Positions 9,401-17,399 of a DNA stretch of 64,000 nt are shown here, in pieces; the first letter of the stretch is position 1, and every line of letters starts with the position of its first letter. The notes under the pieces were generated by a model, which made no database searches, had not been told where the DNA came from, and saw nothing but the letters and a program-made list of their open reading frames with translations. The position numbers and the translations under genes are program-made. Origin of the DNA: Bacteroidales bacterium (GTDB lineage: Bacteria; Bacteroidota; Bacteroidia; Bacteroidales; JAADJA01); contig JADHVR010000004.1 of assembly GCA_016783885.1 (NCBI GenBank), positions 1 to 64,000 of the forward strand. The letters are read 5' to 3'.

Positions 9401-9728
9401 TCAATTCATACGTTAAAGTGTAATGAACCGTTGAAACCGCTGCACATGCACCGTTACCACCCTGAATGTAAATATGTCTCCATAAATCACCATCTATATA
9501 AGTCCAAGGAAAATACATTAAAACTGAATTATCCACTTCCGTAGGCAAATCCCAATTATCCGATTCAGGCGAAAGTATTAGATGAGGAGTATTGTCCCAG
9601 AATTCCTGGTCATCCTCAATATAACCCGATGCAGCAGCAGGGTCGTTTGATTGTCCGGATACTGTTAATCCGAAAATAGCACTCATTAAAAATGCAATAC
9701 AAAAATTTATTAAATTTATCTGTTTCAT
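6414..9728 (-). CDS. Secreted papain-like cysteine peptidase with beta-helix and T9SS domain
   Basis: 1104 residues. Signal peptide (FCIAFLMSAIFGLTVSGQ), then a C1-like peptidase domain: candidate catalytic Cys in GGNGACAAVSTVHYTL and candidate His in CNHAMTIVGYCDD, followed by GFVWVIYKT in place of the usual WxxKNSW strand. Between His and that strand sits an acidic calcium-type insert (DFNEDGQFTNNIDLNGDGN). A right-handed beta-helix-like stretch fills about residues 500-790 (repeated short strands, many ASN turns), then a TPR-like helical region. The C-terminus (IFYRIEEAATVSINVYNYTG ... NGMYFYSININ) is a type A T9SS sorting domain, so the protein should reach the cell surface. Substrate unknown. 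Confidence 0.8.
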   Translation of the reverse strand: MKQINLINFCIAFLMSAIFGLTVSGQSNDPAAASGYIEDDQEFWDNTPHLILSPESDNWDLPTEVDNSVLMYFPWTYIDGDLWRHIYIQGGNGACAAVSTVHYTLTYELNRVREAYGLYDENKCPANFTWNFLNGGVFGAGSSFTGNLNILKTNGCPSCIEWGSCDEDNYEENYTMWMHGYDKYFSSYQNRIESHSQIYPMYNPEKHELMKHWLANHNEGAETGGLIVFSNFGACTSTVDLLPPSNHAGDKAVVEWGTACNHAMTIVGYCDDVMWDFNEDGQFTNNIDLNGDGNIDVRDWEIGAFIVVGLGHYDYAQEGFVWVIYKTMAECTNQSAIVEHVDDGYEPLIEIKGELVHNKRNNMRVRMAQGENANSNPPSAYDDWRNTFFKYAGGANPMQGIDYDPWLEFSLNYGHYFAQDDFGKIFLRINSNSSESGTLEYWTLVDRRWGEVFELQYPETNIELPVNSDLVFEIPYDLIPHETYIEEDLLLFSNMVSRFTPTVVNGATLTVEDGVQIDMYESEIHINQGSSLILQGNVTILAKKGICKLIIDGNVSIGSNVSFIAEEDAQLQLRINNTNIDVTMDYAHFSGSALIAYNDELTVTNSDFTDSGIYGFNGDFDISNTEFIYSFVHIANADAVNRLVSITGNCNFSGLQTVPAIDIDNYPNFKIDNCMISDCSDAINLFNCGYGNKYQQISNSDITGNSATGITVYNTTVDILHSEIVDNSYGIKCLDRSQVHIEGDNHNVTQEIKDNNSYEVLATRGSFPQYFHWNLIQDDDNLPGDPLVKYTGQEDGLDVRNNCWGYNFNPEDDLDPYESYLWEPVWECMSGSGSGEGSEAEGMYLAARDKIVAEDYAGAKADFLQIISLYPASKYSQASLKEIYSLEAFVSNNYTELKTYYDSEPNITNSPELNKLADFLINFCEIKLENWQTAIAWFEDVIQNPESLEDSIFAIIDLGYTYFLMENGGFKSAYVGNMAQYKPVSRKQFEDDRDYLLSLLPGDELSKTMKESLGQLKSGELLQNIPNPFNGLTQIFYRIEEAATVSINVYNYTGQLVKSYNEGVKTGGVHYVEFDANGMSNGMYFYSININGKTSDSKKMTVVK

Positions 9729-9853
9729 GATATTAAAATTTAAAATTATTATAAAAAAAATTAAAGAAAATTGTTTAAGAATAAAATTAAGGAATGCTTC
9801 AATTAATAGAAGCAGGAAGAAAAATCAAGTTTGCAAATAAATTTGCAGTTCGT

Positions 9854-11116
9854 TTATTTTATCAATACCATTTTTCCTGAATAAATACTTTTTTTTCCAG
9901 CCAATGAGTAAAAAAATATTCCAGGTTTTAAATTATTGTTTTGAAAAAAATATTCACCTGTATTCTCAATTTTTTCATTCAAAATTGAATTACCTGATGA
10001 ATTTATTATAACAAGGTTTACATATTTATCTTTTTCTGAATTATTCCATTGAATAACTGTTTTATTAGTAAAAGGGTTCGGAGCATTTGATGTCTGTTCT
10101 GTTTCAGAAAATTCAACATTTTTCACATCAGTATAAACAGGTAGAACACTTCTATAAAAACCCAAACCTTCAGCGTAAATAAAATTATTCGGGTGTTGAA
10201 AAAGATAACTAATTGAAGTACCATTGCCACCATTAATGCCGCTGTTCAACGAGTTAAAACTCAGACCACCGTCTTCTGAATAAATAACACCACCATATCC
10301 GTCTGGCCCCAATCCTACAAATATTTTATAATCCCCGATAAATAAAATATCGTCAGGGGAAACCCAAGGATAATACAGCGCTGTCCACTGCTGGTTCATA
10401 AAGTTATACCTGTATAAACCTTCACTGTGAAAACCGGCGAACAAATCACCTTGCGGTTTAATAGCAAGAGAGAACACCTGGGTGTAATTACAAGGAGAAT
10501 CAAGCTCAGTCCAGGTTTCACCCAAATCGGTCGTAAAGGTTATACTACCTTGTCCGAAAATATTATGCGTTCCTGCCCAAACATGCCCTTCAGCCGAAAC
10601 TGCAAGGGCTTCAAGGTTTTCCTGCCCGTAATTTGTAAAAACATGAACTGTATCCCAGGTTTCACCGAAATCATCTGAACGGATTATCCCGTGCAAATTA
10701 TCAACTCCCCCTGCAAAAATATAACCATTCGATAATGAAAGTATATTAGTAATATTTCCTACAGGCCAATAAGTTTGATACCAGCTAACTCCATTATCAT
10801 TTGATTTAAATATTCCATTTTTTACACCGGTAACAATATTACCATTAATACAAACCTCAATTGAATAAACCGGTTTTTCATCCAATCCTAAATATTCCCA
10901 GGATTGTGCATTGTCTGTTGAACGGTAAATACCTCCTGGATAACTATAACCATTCATCCCGAGATAAATATCTCCTTCAGGGCTTATATCAATGCACCTG
11001 GAAAAAGTTGAATCAATTCCTGTTATAACCAATTCCCAGAAATCCTGTGAAAATGCCTGTAAAAACGTAACCTGAAGAATTAAGAACAAGAAATATTTAG
11101 TTATCTTTTTCATCAT
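9854..11116 (-). CDS. Secreted BNR-repeat protein with T9SS sorting domain (copy 2)
   Basis: 420 residues. Signal peptide (YFLFLILQVTFLQAFSQ), then Asp-box repeats of sialidase/WD-like propellers (GIYRSTDNAQSWEYLG, GIFKSNDNGVSWY, GIIRSDDFGETWD), then a type A T9SS C-terminus beginning NAPNPFTNKTVIQW. No catalytic residues of a sialidase are evident; it is more likely a binding propeller. It is a tandem paralogue of the next gene (423 residues, start 12404), with long stretches of near-identical DNA around 10620-10700 and 11920-12000. The gap between the two is 16 bases, so they are one transcript. Confidence 0.82.
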   Translation of the reverse strand: MMKKITKYFLFLILQVTFLQAFSQDFWELVITGIDSTFSRCIDISPEGDIYLGMNGYSYPGGIYRSTDNAQSWEYLGLDEKPVYSIEVCINGNIVTGVKNGIFKSNDNGVSWYQTYWPVGNITNILSLSNGYIFAGGVDNLHGIIRSDDFGETWDTVHVFTNYGQENLEALAVSAEGHVWAGTHNIFGQGSITFTTDLGETWTELDSPCNYTQVFSLAIKPQGDLFAGFHSEGLYRYNFMNQQWTALYYPWVSPDDILFIGDYKIFVGLGPDGYGGVIYSEDGGLSFNSLNSGINGGNGTSISYLFQHPNNFIYAEGLGFYRSVLPVYTDVKNVEFSETEQTSNAPNPFTNKTVIQWNNSEKDKYVNLVIINSSGNSILNEKIENTGEYFFQNNNLKPGIFFYSLAGKKSIYSGKMVLIK

Positions 11117-11132
11117 TATAAAAATTTAGAAG

Positions 11133-12404
11133 TTAGTTTACGCAAATCATTTTTCCAGTATATAAATTATTTCCCACTAAAATAGAATAATAATAAATTC
11201 CGGATTTTATGTTACCGGCGTGAAATATATAATTACCGTTGTTAATGATTTTTTCTTTCAAAATTATTTTACCGGATGCATTTACAATAGTAATGTTTAC
11301 GAATTTATCTTTTTCTGAAATACACCATCCAATTATTGTTTTATCTGTAAATGGATTTGGATAATTTAGAGACCGAATTGTTTCGGTTTCAACATTATCA
11401 TTTACATCAGTAAATACAGGTACTGTACTTTTGTAAAAGCCCCAGCCTAATGCAAAGATTAAATTATTCGGATGTCGAAAAAGATATCCAATTGAACCTC
11501 CATTACCTCCATTAATTCCACTGTTCAATGTTGTAAAATTCTGGCCTCCGTCTTCTGAATAAATTACTCCAGCACCACCATTTGGATCCTGGTAAAGTCC
11601 GACAAATATTTTATAATCCCCGATAAATAAGATATCATCGGGTGTAACCCATGGAAGATACAAAGCTGTCCATTGTTGTGTTGTGAAATTATAACGATAC
11701 AAACCCTGGCCATAAAATCCAGCAAACAAATCGCCCTGCGGATGAACTGCAAGTGAAAATATCCAGGGCCAGTAAGGTGAAAAATCCGGGATGCTTATTT
11801 CCGTCCATGTTTCTCCCAGGTCGATAGTAAACCAGATGCTTCCTTCACCGAACATGTTATAGGTACCTGCATATACATGACCTTCTGCTGAAACTGCCAG
11901 GGCTTTAAGGTTTTCCTGCCCGTAATTGGTAAAAACATGAACTGTATCCCAGGTTTCACCGAAATCATCTGAACGGATTATCCCGTGTAAATTATCAACC
12001 CCTCCAGCAAATACATATCCGTTTGAAAGTGATATTATGTTGGTCATATTCCCTGATGAATAATAGACCTCGTACCAGGTATTGCCGTTATCAGATGATT
12101 TGAAAATACCCGAAAATACTCCTGCAATAATATCCCCGTTCGAACAAACTTCCAATGCGTAAACAGGTTTTTCCGTTAATCCGAGATATTGCCATGTTTG
12201 GGCATTATCAGTTGAGCGATATATACCACCAGGATAACTAAAACCACGCATCCCAAGATAAATATCACCAATTGGACTTATATCCATACAACGATATGCG
12301 AATGAATCAGGTAAGATTATTTCTTCCCAAAAATCCTGTGAAAATGCTTGTAAAAACGTTACCTGAAGAATTGCAATCAAAAAAAATCGTGTTATCCGTT
12401 TCAT
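11133..12404 (-). CDS. Secreted BNR-repeat protein with T9SS sorting domain (copy 1)
   Basis: 423 residues, same architecture as its downstream paralogue: signal peptide, four or more Asp-box blades (YRSTDNAQTWQYLG, GIFKSSDNGNTWYEV, IRSDDFGETWDTV, YSEDGGQNF), and a C-terminal sorting domain (NYPNPFTDKTIIGW ... GIYYYSILVGN). The N-terminal QVTFLQAFSQDFWE is shared almost exactly with the other copy, marking a recent duplication or gene conversion. Function beyond surface display cannot be read. Confidence 0.82.
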   Translation of the reverse strand: MKRITRFFLIAILQVTFLQAFSQDFWEEIILPDSFAYRCMDISPIGDIYLGMRGFSYPGGIYRSTDNAQTWQYLGLTEKPVYALEVCSNGDIIAGVFSGIFKSSDNGNTWYEVYYSSGNMTNIISLSNGYVFAGGVDNLHGIIRSDDFGETWDTVHVFTNYGQENLKALAVSAEGHVYAGTYNMFGEGSIWFTIDLGETWTEISIPDFSPYWPWIFSLAVHPQGDLFAGFYGQGLYRYNFTTQQWTALYLPWVTPDDILFIGDYKIFVGLYQDPNGGAGVIYSEDGGQNFTTLNSGINGGNGGSIGYLFRHPNNLIFALGWGFYKSTVPVFTDVNDNVETETIRSLNYPNPFTDKTIIGWCISEKDKFVNITIVNASGKIILKEKIINNGNYIFHAGNIKSGIYYYSILVGNNLYTGKMICVN

Positions 12405-12499
12405 AATTTATTGTTTTAAAAAGTATTGATAAAATTACACTTTTTTTTCTAATTAAGGCGGTTTAAAAACTTTTATTTTCATGATAATGAATTTTGGGT

Positions 12500-12763
12500 T
12501 TAACCCGTAGAAAATAGGTTTGCATCGCCGAAAGCACAGGTACTTTGAACTCCATAATCACCCGGGATCAATTCAAATATCATTTCATAGTCAGTAATTG
12601 TAAGGGATGAAACCGGAGGGTCTGTAATATTCAACTCTCCATCCTCACAACTTGTGTAGTAAGTTCTTCCACCGTCATCACTTAGCATTTCACATTGCGA
12701 AAAAATGTTTTCGGAAACGAAAACAAAAATCATGACAAGAAAATAACAAACAAAATTTTTCAT
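12500..12763 (-). CDS. Small secreted protein of unknown function
   Basis: 87 residues: signal peptide (FVCYFLVMIFVFVSENIFSQ) and a short Cys-containing acidic domain (CEMLSDDGG, SCEDGELN, STCAFGD). No family is recognised. It lacks the T9SS domain of its neighbours and could be a truncated relative or a small secreted factor. Unusually for this phylum a perfect AGGAGG stands at 12772-12777 just upstream of the ATG, supporting real translation from this start. A structured leader hairpin lies 50 bases further upstream. Confidence 0.55.
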   Translation of the reverse strand: MKNFVCYFLVMIFVFVSENIFSQCEMLSDDGGRTYYTSCEDGELNITDPPVSSLTITDYEMIFELIPGDYGVQSTCAFGDANLFSTG

Positions 12764-12811
12764 AGTTTTGTCCTCCTTTTTTTAATTAATTATTAATTTA
12801 GTTAATTAAAG

Positions 12812-12854
12812 CCGCATTGCACCGGCCCTTATTAGGTGCTTTGCGGTTTTTTTT
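12812..12854 (+). terminator. Stem-loop with T8 tract between two secreted-protein genes
   Basis: CCGCA-tt-GCACC pairs with GGTGC-tt-TGCGG around an 11-base loop, followed by eight T on the plus strand. On the minus strand it falls directly after the stop of the YCF48-like gene and in the leader of the 87-residue gene, so it can end the former or structure the leader of the latter. The only oriented T tract is on the plus strand, where no gene is present. Confidence 0.45.
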
Positions 12855-14106
12855 ATTTTTTAATTATTTTTTGAGTAATCACTTTTTTATCAGAAAATAG
12901 CTTAATAATATAAACACCACTTTTTATTTGCCGACCGGCATTATTTATACCATTCCACATTATCTTATTATAACCTTTATTCATTATACCGGTATAAAGA
13001 TTTTTAATTACTGTTCCGTTAAGGTCATATATCTTGAGCAATAATTGTTTATCCTTCCAAATATCAACACCAATTGAAACTTTATGAGTAAACGGGTTTG
13101 GAGTTATTTGTAACTTAATTTTATTTTCTTTGTTTTGTTCCTCTTGCAAATCCGTTACCACCCATTCACCTGTGTATTTTAATAAAGTTCCGCTATCGCC
13201 TACTGCCCAACCGGTTTCTTTGCCCGAAAACTCAACATCATATAGATTATATGATGTTGGCGAAGGGTATTTCTGGTATGATACACCAAAGTCTGTTGAG
13301 TAAATTATCTCACCAATCTCACCAACTGCCCATATTGTTGAATCGTATTCATCCACATCGCCTTCGTATAAATCAAGGGTGTCGGGTGTTTGAGCAGGAT
13401 AAAATGGGTAGAAATCTCCTGGATAATAGTTGAAATATGCTGTACCATTTTCACCTACAGTCCAAGTATTATATATCCAGGCAAAAGGTTTGTCTTTTCT
13501 GATAATGCCATATTGTACGCATTCAAAAACAGCTACCCATTCCCAGGTACAACCGAAATCATCTGTACATACCATTTGATAGGGGGTCAAGAAACAAGCC
13601 CTGAACCCATCATAAGGATCCCAATAAGTTATATCATAATACATATTAGAAGGAGTTAATCCAATCCATTCGGCTCCATTTGATGTTCCCGTAACTGCTG
13701 AATCGCCAACACTAAATCCATAAATTAGTCCATTAAAATTTGTTAGTTCAATTGAAACAAACCTTCTGTCGTTAATCTGTGATTCTTGTATTTCCCAAAC
13801 TTGTCCACCGTTATTAGTATGTATAATCGTACCGCTATCGCCACAAGACCATCCCTGCAATGCATTAAGGAAAAAAACATCATACAGGTTCACTGTAACC
13901 GGGGTTGGCTGTTGATTCCAGTTATATCCATCGGTTGTATGTAACATCAAGCCGTTTTCCCCACAAATCCAGCCGGTTAAAGAATCGGTAAAAGAGAGTC
14001 CGTAAAGGTTGTTGTTAGTCTCTATTGCTTGTGTTTGCCATTTCCCGTTTTGAGCTTGTAAAAGAGATATGACTAACAATAACGGAATAAAAATCAGGTT
14101 TTTCAT
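12853..14106 (-). CDS. Secreted YCF48/BNR-like propeller protein with T9SS-type C-terminus
   Basis: 417 residues. Signal peptide (IFIPLLLVISLLQAQNG), then YCF48-like repeats with the pattern GW.CGE.G...HT.DG..W (FTDSLTGWICGENGLMLHTT, GWSCGDSGTIIHTNNGG, GWAVGDSGTLLKYTG). The C-terminus (ITPNPFTHKVSIGV ... NNAGRQIKSGVYIIKLFSD) is a FlgD-Ig/T9SS-type module. Probably a surface propeller; no enzyme residues recognised. Upstream at 14188-14209 lies an inverted repeat, and beyond it the broken response-regulator gene. Confidence 0.75.
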   Translation of the reverse strand: MKNLIFIPLLLVISLLQAQNGKWQTQAIETNNNLYGLSFTDSLTGWICGENGLMLHTTDGYNWNQQPTPVTVNLYDVFFLNALQGWSCGDSGTIIHTNNGGQVWEIQESQINDRRFVSIELTNFNGLIYGFSVGDSAVTGTSNGAEWIGLTPSNMYYDITYWDPYDGFRACFLTPYQMVCTDDFGCTWEWVAVFECVQYGIIRKDKPFAWIYNTWTVGENGTAYFNYYPGDFYPFYPAQTPDTLDLYEGDVDEYDSTIWAVGEIGEIIYSTDFGVSYQKYPSPTSYNLYDVEFSGKETGWAVGDSGTLLKYTGEWVVTDLQEEQNKENKIKLQITPNPFTHKVSIGVDIWKDKQLLLKIYDLNGTVIKNLYTGIMNKGYNKIMWNGINNAGRQIKSGVYIIKLFSDKKVITQKIIKK

Positions 14107-14187
14107 TTTTGTTTATTTTATTAAAAAGGTAAAATTATGTAGAAATTTATAAAAAAATGTAGTTAAAATGATACACGCTGAAAAAAA

Positions 14188-14209
14188 TTTGTAGCTAAAT
14201 TGCTACAAA
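14188..14209. promoter_or_regulatory. Palindrome TTTGTAGC-N6-GCTACAAA upstream of a secreted-protein gene
   Basis: A perfect 8-bp inverted repeat with 6-base spacer, about 80 bases before the 12853-14106 gene and right behind the broken regulator gene. The layout mirrors the paired palindromes at 16593-16647 behind the intact regulator. It is a candidate operator for a dimeric regulator such as a LuxR-type protein, or a hairpin terminator of the regulator gene. Confidence 0.4.
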
Positions 14210-14281
14210 CCTTTGAAAAACCCTGTAAAATAAGGCATTACTTCAAAGAATAATAATTATAAAAGTTGCAATTTATATTGG

Positions 14282-14716
14282 TTATAAATTAGTCATTTTG
14301 TTTTCTAAAGCCCATTTAAACAAGCCAATATCATTTTCTACCCCAGCTTTCTGCATCAGTCTTGCACGATAGGTATTTACGGTGGATTTAGAAATATTAA
14401 GTTTTTTTGCAATATCATTATTACTAAATTCCATACAAATAAATTTTAAGACTTCTTTTTCCCTTGTTGAAAGTTTTGGCTTATCTAAAGTTGTTACTTT
14501 GATTTTATAATGTATTTCAAACCAGGTGCCACCTTCATTTACTGTTTTTATGGCGTTTATTAAATCCTGCTTACTGCAATCCTTTAATAAATAACCGTCA
14601 GCTCCCAATTCCATACATTTTTTAATCAACCCTCTTTCCCCAAATTGAGATAATATGATACACTTAACTTCAGGAAACTTCTTTTTGATTATTTTTAGAG
14701 TGTCTATCCCAACCAT
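14282..14716 (-). pseudogene. 5'-truncated LuxR/NarL-type response regulator
   Basis: 144 residues. Starts at GIDTLKIIKKKFPEV, which matches residues of about 61 onward in the intact regulator at 16651-17265. The N-terminal half of the receiver, including the phosphorylated Asp, is gone. The rest of the receiver (CIILSQFGERGLIKK) and the whole HTH (LSTREKEVLKFICMEFSNNDIAKKLNISKSTVNTYRARLMQK) are intact. The apparent start codon comes from the metalloprotease gene fused upstream. A stand-alone HTH fragment could still bind DNA, but this is most likely a deletion product. Confidence 0.8.
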
Positions 14717-15623
14717 TCCATGTTAAAAGAGAACATCCGGATAAACCTAGATTACTCCATCCACCCGACCTAGGAATAAAATAATTTTCATGACTTCCAC
14801 CTCCTCCGGCATGGAAATTATTACCTCCATAAAGACTATGTGCATACTCATGGCGTAATGTATTAATAGGCATAGAATTACCATTTGATCCATTAATACT
14901 AACACCACTAATAGGGTACCCAACAATATTTGCATTATTATATACAGTGTATGTTCCGCCAGTCCCCTGTAAATAAAAATGATTTCTCCAGATGATCATT
15001 AAATGATCTATCCTGCTTGGATTATCTGTGCTTGGTGTTATTTTTGGTTTTCCGCTAGGATTTGTTGGACTCCCAGACACGTGTGTCCAGTTGTCAAAAT
15101 ATGAAACATTATTTAGCCCATGTCCAGTAACAAAATTACCTGCCATTTGAGAATTAATCTCACTAATTAATGCAGAAAAATCAAAATTGCTTAATAGTTG
15201 ACTTCGTAGAACTTTAAATACACCACCATTATTTGGTGCGAGTAAGTGATCGCCAAGTACATTATATTCACCTAATGAAGCCTCCAGGTAATACCGTGTC
15301 AAAAGCCCTTGCGGGGTTCCTGAAGGAACGTTCACATCGAGAATCTGATCTGCCCAGTTTGGTAAGGAATGAGGCATCCAGTCATCATTATTTGTTGCGG
15401 GATCCGGATCTGTTCCGGTGTCATATTCAATTTCAGCAAAAACTATCAAAATCCTAAGTGTACCATTTACTGGCAAATACCACCCATAGGTGCTTGAATA
15501 AGGATCGCTTTCATCGGGAGGATATACTATAGTATCATTATTTAGTACATCCTGGCTTATTATAGGACTTATCGCATTTAGATAAATAATTACAATGCTA
15601 ATCACTCTTAATAAATTTTTCAT
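14670..15623 (-). pseudogene. C-terminally truncated secreted zinc metalloprotease
   Basis: 317 residues. Signal peptide (VISIVIIYLNAISPIISQ) and a metallopeptidase domain with HEYAHSLYGGNNFH, a metzincin-like HExxHxxxGxxxxH zinc motif, near residue 260. The reading frame then enters response-regulator DNA out of frame after TWNGWDR and ends HSKNNQKEVS. Its own C-terminus, which should hold a T9SS sorting domain, is missing. The start overlaps the end of the upstream gene by 26 bases, suggesting translational coupling. It may still be secreted to the periplasm but probably cannot be surface-anchored. Confidence 0.72.
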
Positions 15624-16440
15624 AATAATATTGATTTTTAGAATAAATAAGTTTTAAAATATAAATTCCATTCTTTAAAAATGAGATATCGATAGAATAG
15701 CTATTTTCTAATATATTAGCTTTATATAAAGTTTCACCTGAAATATTCAAAATTCGGATTTGCCTGATTTCATTATTACTTTCGATTTTCAGGAAATTAT
15801 TTGAAGGATTAGGATAAATATTGAACAATAAACTGTTGCTAACTTCTAATTTAACATTTGTCTGTGGTTCCTGATGCATATAAACATTGATAGGAAAATG
15901 TATCCAGGGTTGCCAGAACCATGGATCGGTTATTGATGGATCCGGCGACATTACAGTATCTATTAAAGTCATATCGAAGTCCTGATTGTTTGGATTATTA
16001 TTTATCCAGAAAAAATAGTCACTGTATAACCGGGCATAATTAACCCATCCCACTGGTTCTGGTGGAAGAAAATCTGCGTGGAACAGTGAAGAATCCCAAC
16101 TAAGTTTTAGTGGAAGTGCATAGTTTATTGCAAATAATTGTTTTTCAAAATATTCATTATATGGAATTGCAAAAACCTTGCTTGTATCAAGATTTGGATA
16201 GACTCCAAGTAAGGTAAATACATTAAATTCATCTTGATTAATAATTGCCTGTCCTTCACCCAGAGCTGTATCAATACCGAATATTGTAGCTGTTTCATCC
16301 CAAATAAACCACATAGTATCTTTGGCACCGGTACCATCTTCAAAAGCAATATGGAATTTCCACTGGGGTTGTGAGTATAATGTTGCATTTCCGAAGGCTA
16401 TGGTTAACAATGCTGCAAGAAATAATTTTTTTGCTTTCAT
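15598..16440 (-). CDS. Secreted protein with T9SS sorting domain
   Basis: 280 residues. Signal peptide (LFLAALLTIAFGNATLYSQ), an unrecognised central domain rich in aromatics (DTMWFIWDETATIFG, YSDYFFWINNNPNNQDFD), and a type A sorting domain (FNIYPNPSNNFLKIES ... LKNGIYILKLIYS). The central region looks like the partial 'TxxxWFGxD'-type strands seen in Bacteroidota T9SS proteins, but no family is assigned. Preceded by two palindromes and the intact response regulator; overlaps the following metalloprotease start. Confidence 0.72.
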   Translation of the reverse strand: MKAKKLFLAALLTIAFGNATLYSQPQWKFHIAFEDGTGAKDTMWFIWDETATIFGIDTALGEGQAIINQDEFNVFTLLGVYPNLDTSKVFAIPYNEYFEKQLFAINYALPLKLSWDSSLFHADFLPPEPVGWVNYARLYSDYFFWINNNPNNQDFDMTLIDTVMSPDPSITDPWFWQPWIHFPINVYMHQEPQTNVKLEVSNSLLFNIYPNPSNNFLKIESNNEIRQIRILNISGETLYKANILENSYSIDISFLKNGIYILKLIYSKNQYYYEKFIKSD

Positions 16441-16592
16441 GATATTAGTTTTTTATTTCCTGTAAATGTACGAAGATTATTTTTCTCTCCTGTCAGGGAG
16501 GCACTAATTTTATAGGTTTCACAGCGCAAATCATTTCTAACATTTTTAGAGTTATTATTTGCCTGCAAAGATAAGTTAGATGAAATCATTTT

Positions 16593-16647
16593 TTGTCATC
16601 AAAATGATGACAAACTGAAATTTATTTTGTCATCATTTTGATGACAA
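16593..16647. promoter_or_regulatory. Two palindromes TTGTCATC-N5-GATGACAA
   Basis: Copies at 16593-16613 and 16627-16647. Arms are identical; the 5-base spacers are AAAAT and ATTTT, so each copy is the reverse complement of the other. They sit 3 bases after the stop of the response-regulator gene and about 150 bases before the T9SS gene at 16440. Two phased palindromes with 34-base spacing are typical of operators for dimeric DNA-binding proteins; a double hairpin terminator is the alternative. Confidence 0.5.
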
Positions 16648-16650
16648 ATA

Positions 16651-17265
16651 CTATATCAAATTATTGTCGTTCGCCCATTGAACCAAACCTGCAAGAGTAT
16701 TGTTTCCGGATTTTATCAATAAACGGTTACGGTATGTTCTTACAGTGTTTATGCTTAAGTTTAAACGATTTGCAATTTCTTTGCAAGGTTTATCACCAGC
16801 TATTAAAGTCAGTATTTCATATTCCCTGTTTGAAAGAATATCTGGCTTGAAATGTTTATGCAATTTATTTCTATTGAAATTGTAGGAATTGAAGTATGTA
16901 CCTCCTTTGAATACGGCAATAATTGCATCCTTTAATATAGATGTTCCACAATCCTTTAATAAAAATCCTTCAGCACCTAAATCAATACAGTTTTTTATAA
17001 ACCGTCTTTCTCCAAACTGAGTAAGTACAATAACTTTAACATGCCTGAATTTCTTTTTCACAATCTTTAAGGTCTCAATTCCGTCTAGTTCAGGCATCAT
17101 AATGTCGAGTAAAATGATGTCAGGAAGATTAGTGCTAAGCAATTTTAACAAATCCTTACCATTCATTGCCTCACCAATTATTTTTATTTCCGTAGAATCA
17201 CTTAAAGCTGTTCTGATTCCGTCAAGCATTAGTGGGTGGTCGTCAACAATAATTACTTTGATCAT
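16651..17265 (-). CDS. LuxR/NarL-family response regulator
   Basis: 204 residues, full length. Receiver domain with DD at residues 8-9, phosphoacceptor D54 (ILLDIMMPELDG), Thr in VIVLTQFGE and Lys in FLLKDCG; then a C-terminal LuxR HTH (LSNREYEILTLIAGDKPCKEIANRLNLSINTVRTYRNRLLIKSG). It should dimerise on phosphorylation and bind palindromic DNA. No histidine kinase gene is adjacent. It stands directly upstream of secreted-protein genes with palindromes in between, so it likely controls them. A second, damaged paralogue lies 2 kb downstream. Confidence 0.92.
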   Translation of the reverse strand: MIKVIIVDDHPLMLDGIRTALSDSTEIKIIGEAMNGKDLLKLLSTNLPDIILLDIMMPELDGIETLKIVKKKFRHVKVIVLTQFGERRFIKNCIDLGAEGFLLKDCGTSILKDAIIAVFKGGTYFNSYNFNRNKLHKHFKPDILSNREYEILTLIAGDKPCKEIANRLNLSINTVRTYRNRLLIKSGNNTLAGLVQWANDNNLI

Positions 17266-17337
17266 TTTTATTCGGTTTTGGTTTTTTGTTTATCACATTG
17301 TCTTGGTCTTCTCTTTTTTTTGAGCGTTAGTCCCAAT

Positions 17338-17399
17338 TTAAGCTCTTTTGGTTTTTCATCGTTCAGCCTGTGCTTCGCCAAAAAACCGAAAGTGCTTAA
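17338..17399. repeat. Long imperfect inverted repeat
   Basis: Left arm TTAAGCTCTTTTGGTTTTT (17338-17356) and right arm AAAAAACCGAAAGTGCTTAA (17380-17399) pair with two mismatches around a GC-richer loop of about 23 bases. The flanks carry GTTAG on the left and CTAAC on the right. It is a strong cruciform/hairpin; its role is unknown. Confidence 0.55.

Noticed and set aside
12812-12854. Riboswitch in the leader of the 87-residue gene
   Set aside because: Only one imperfect stem with an 11-base loop; no recognised aptamer.
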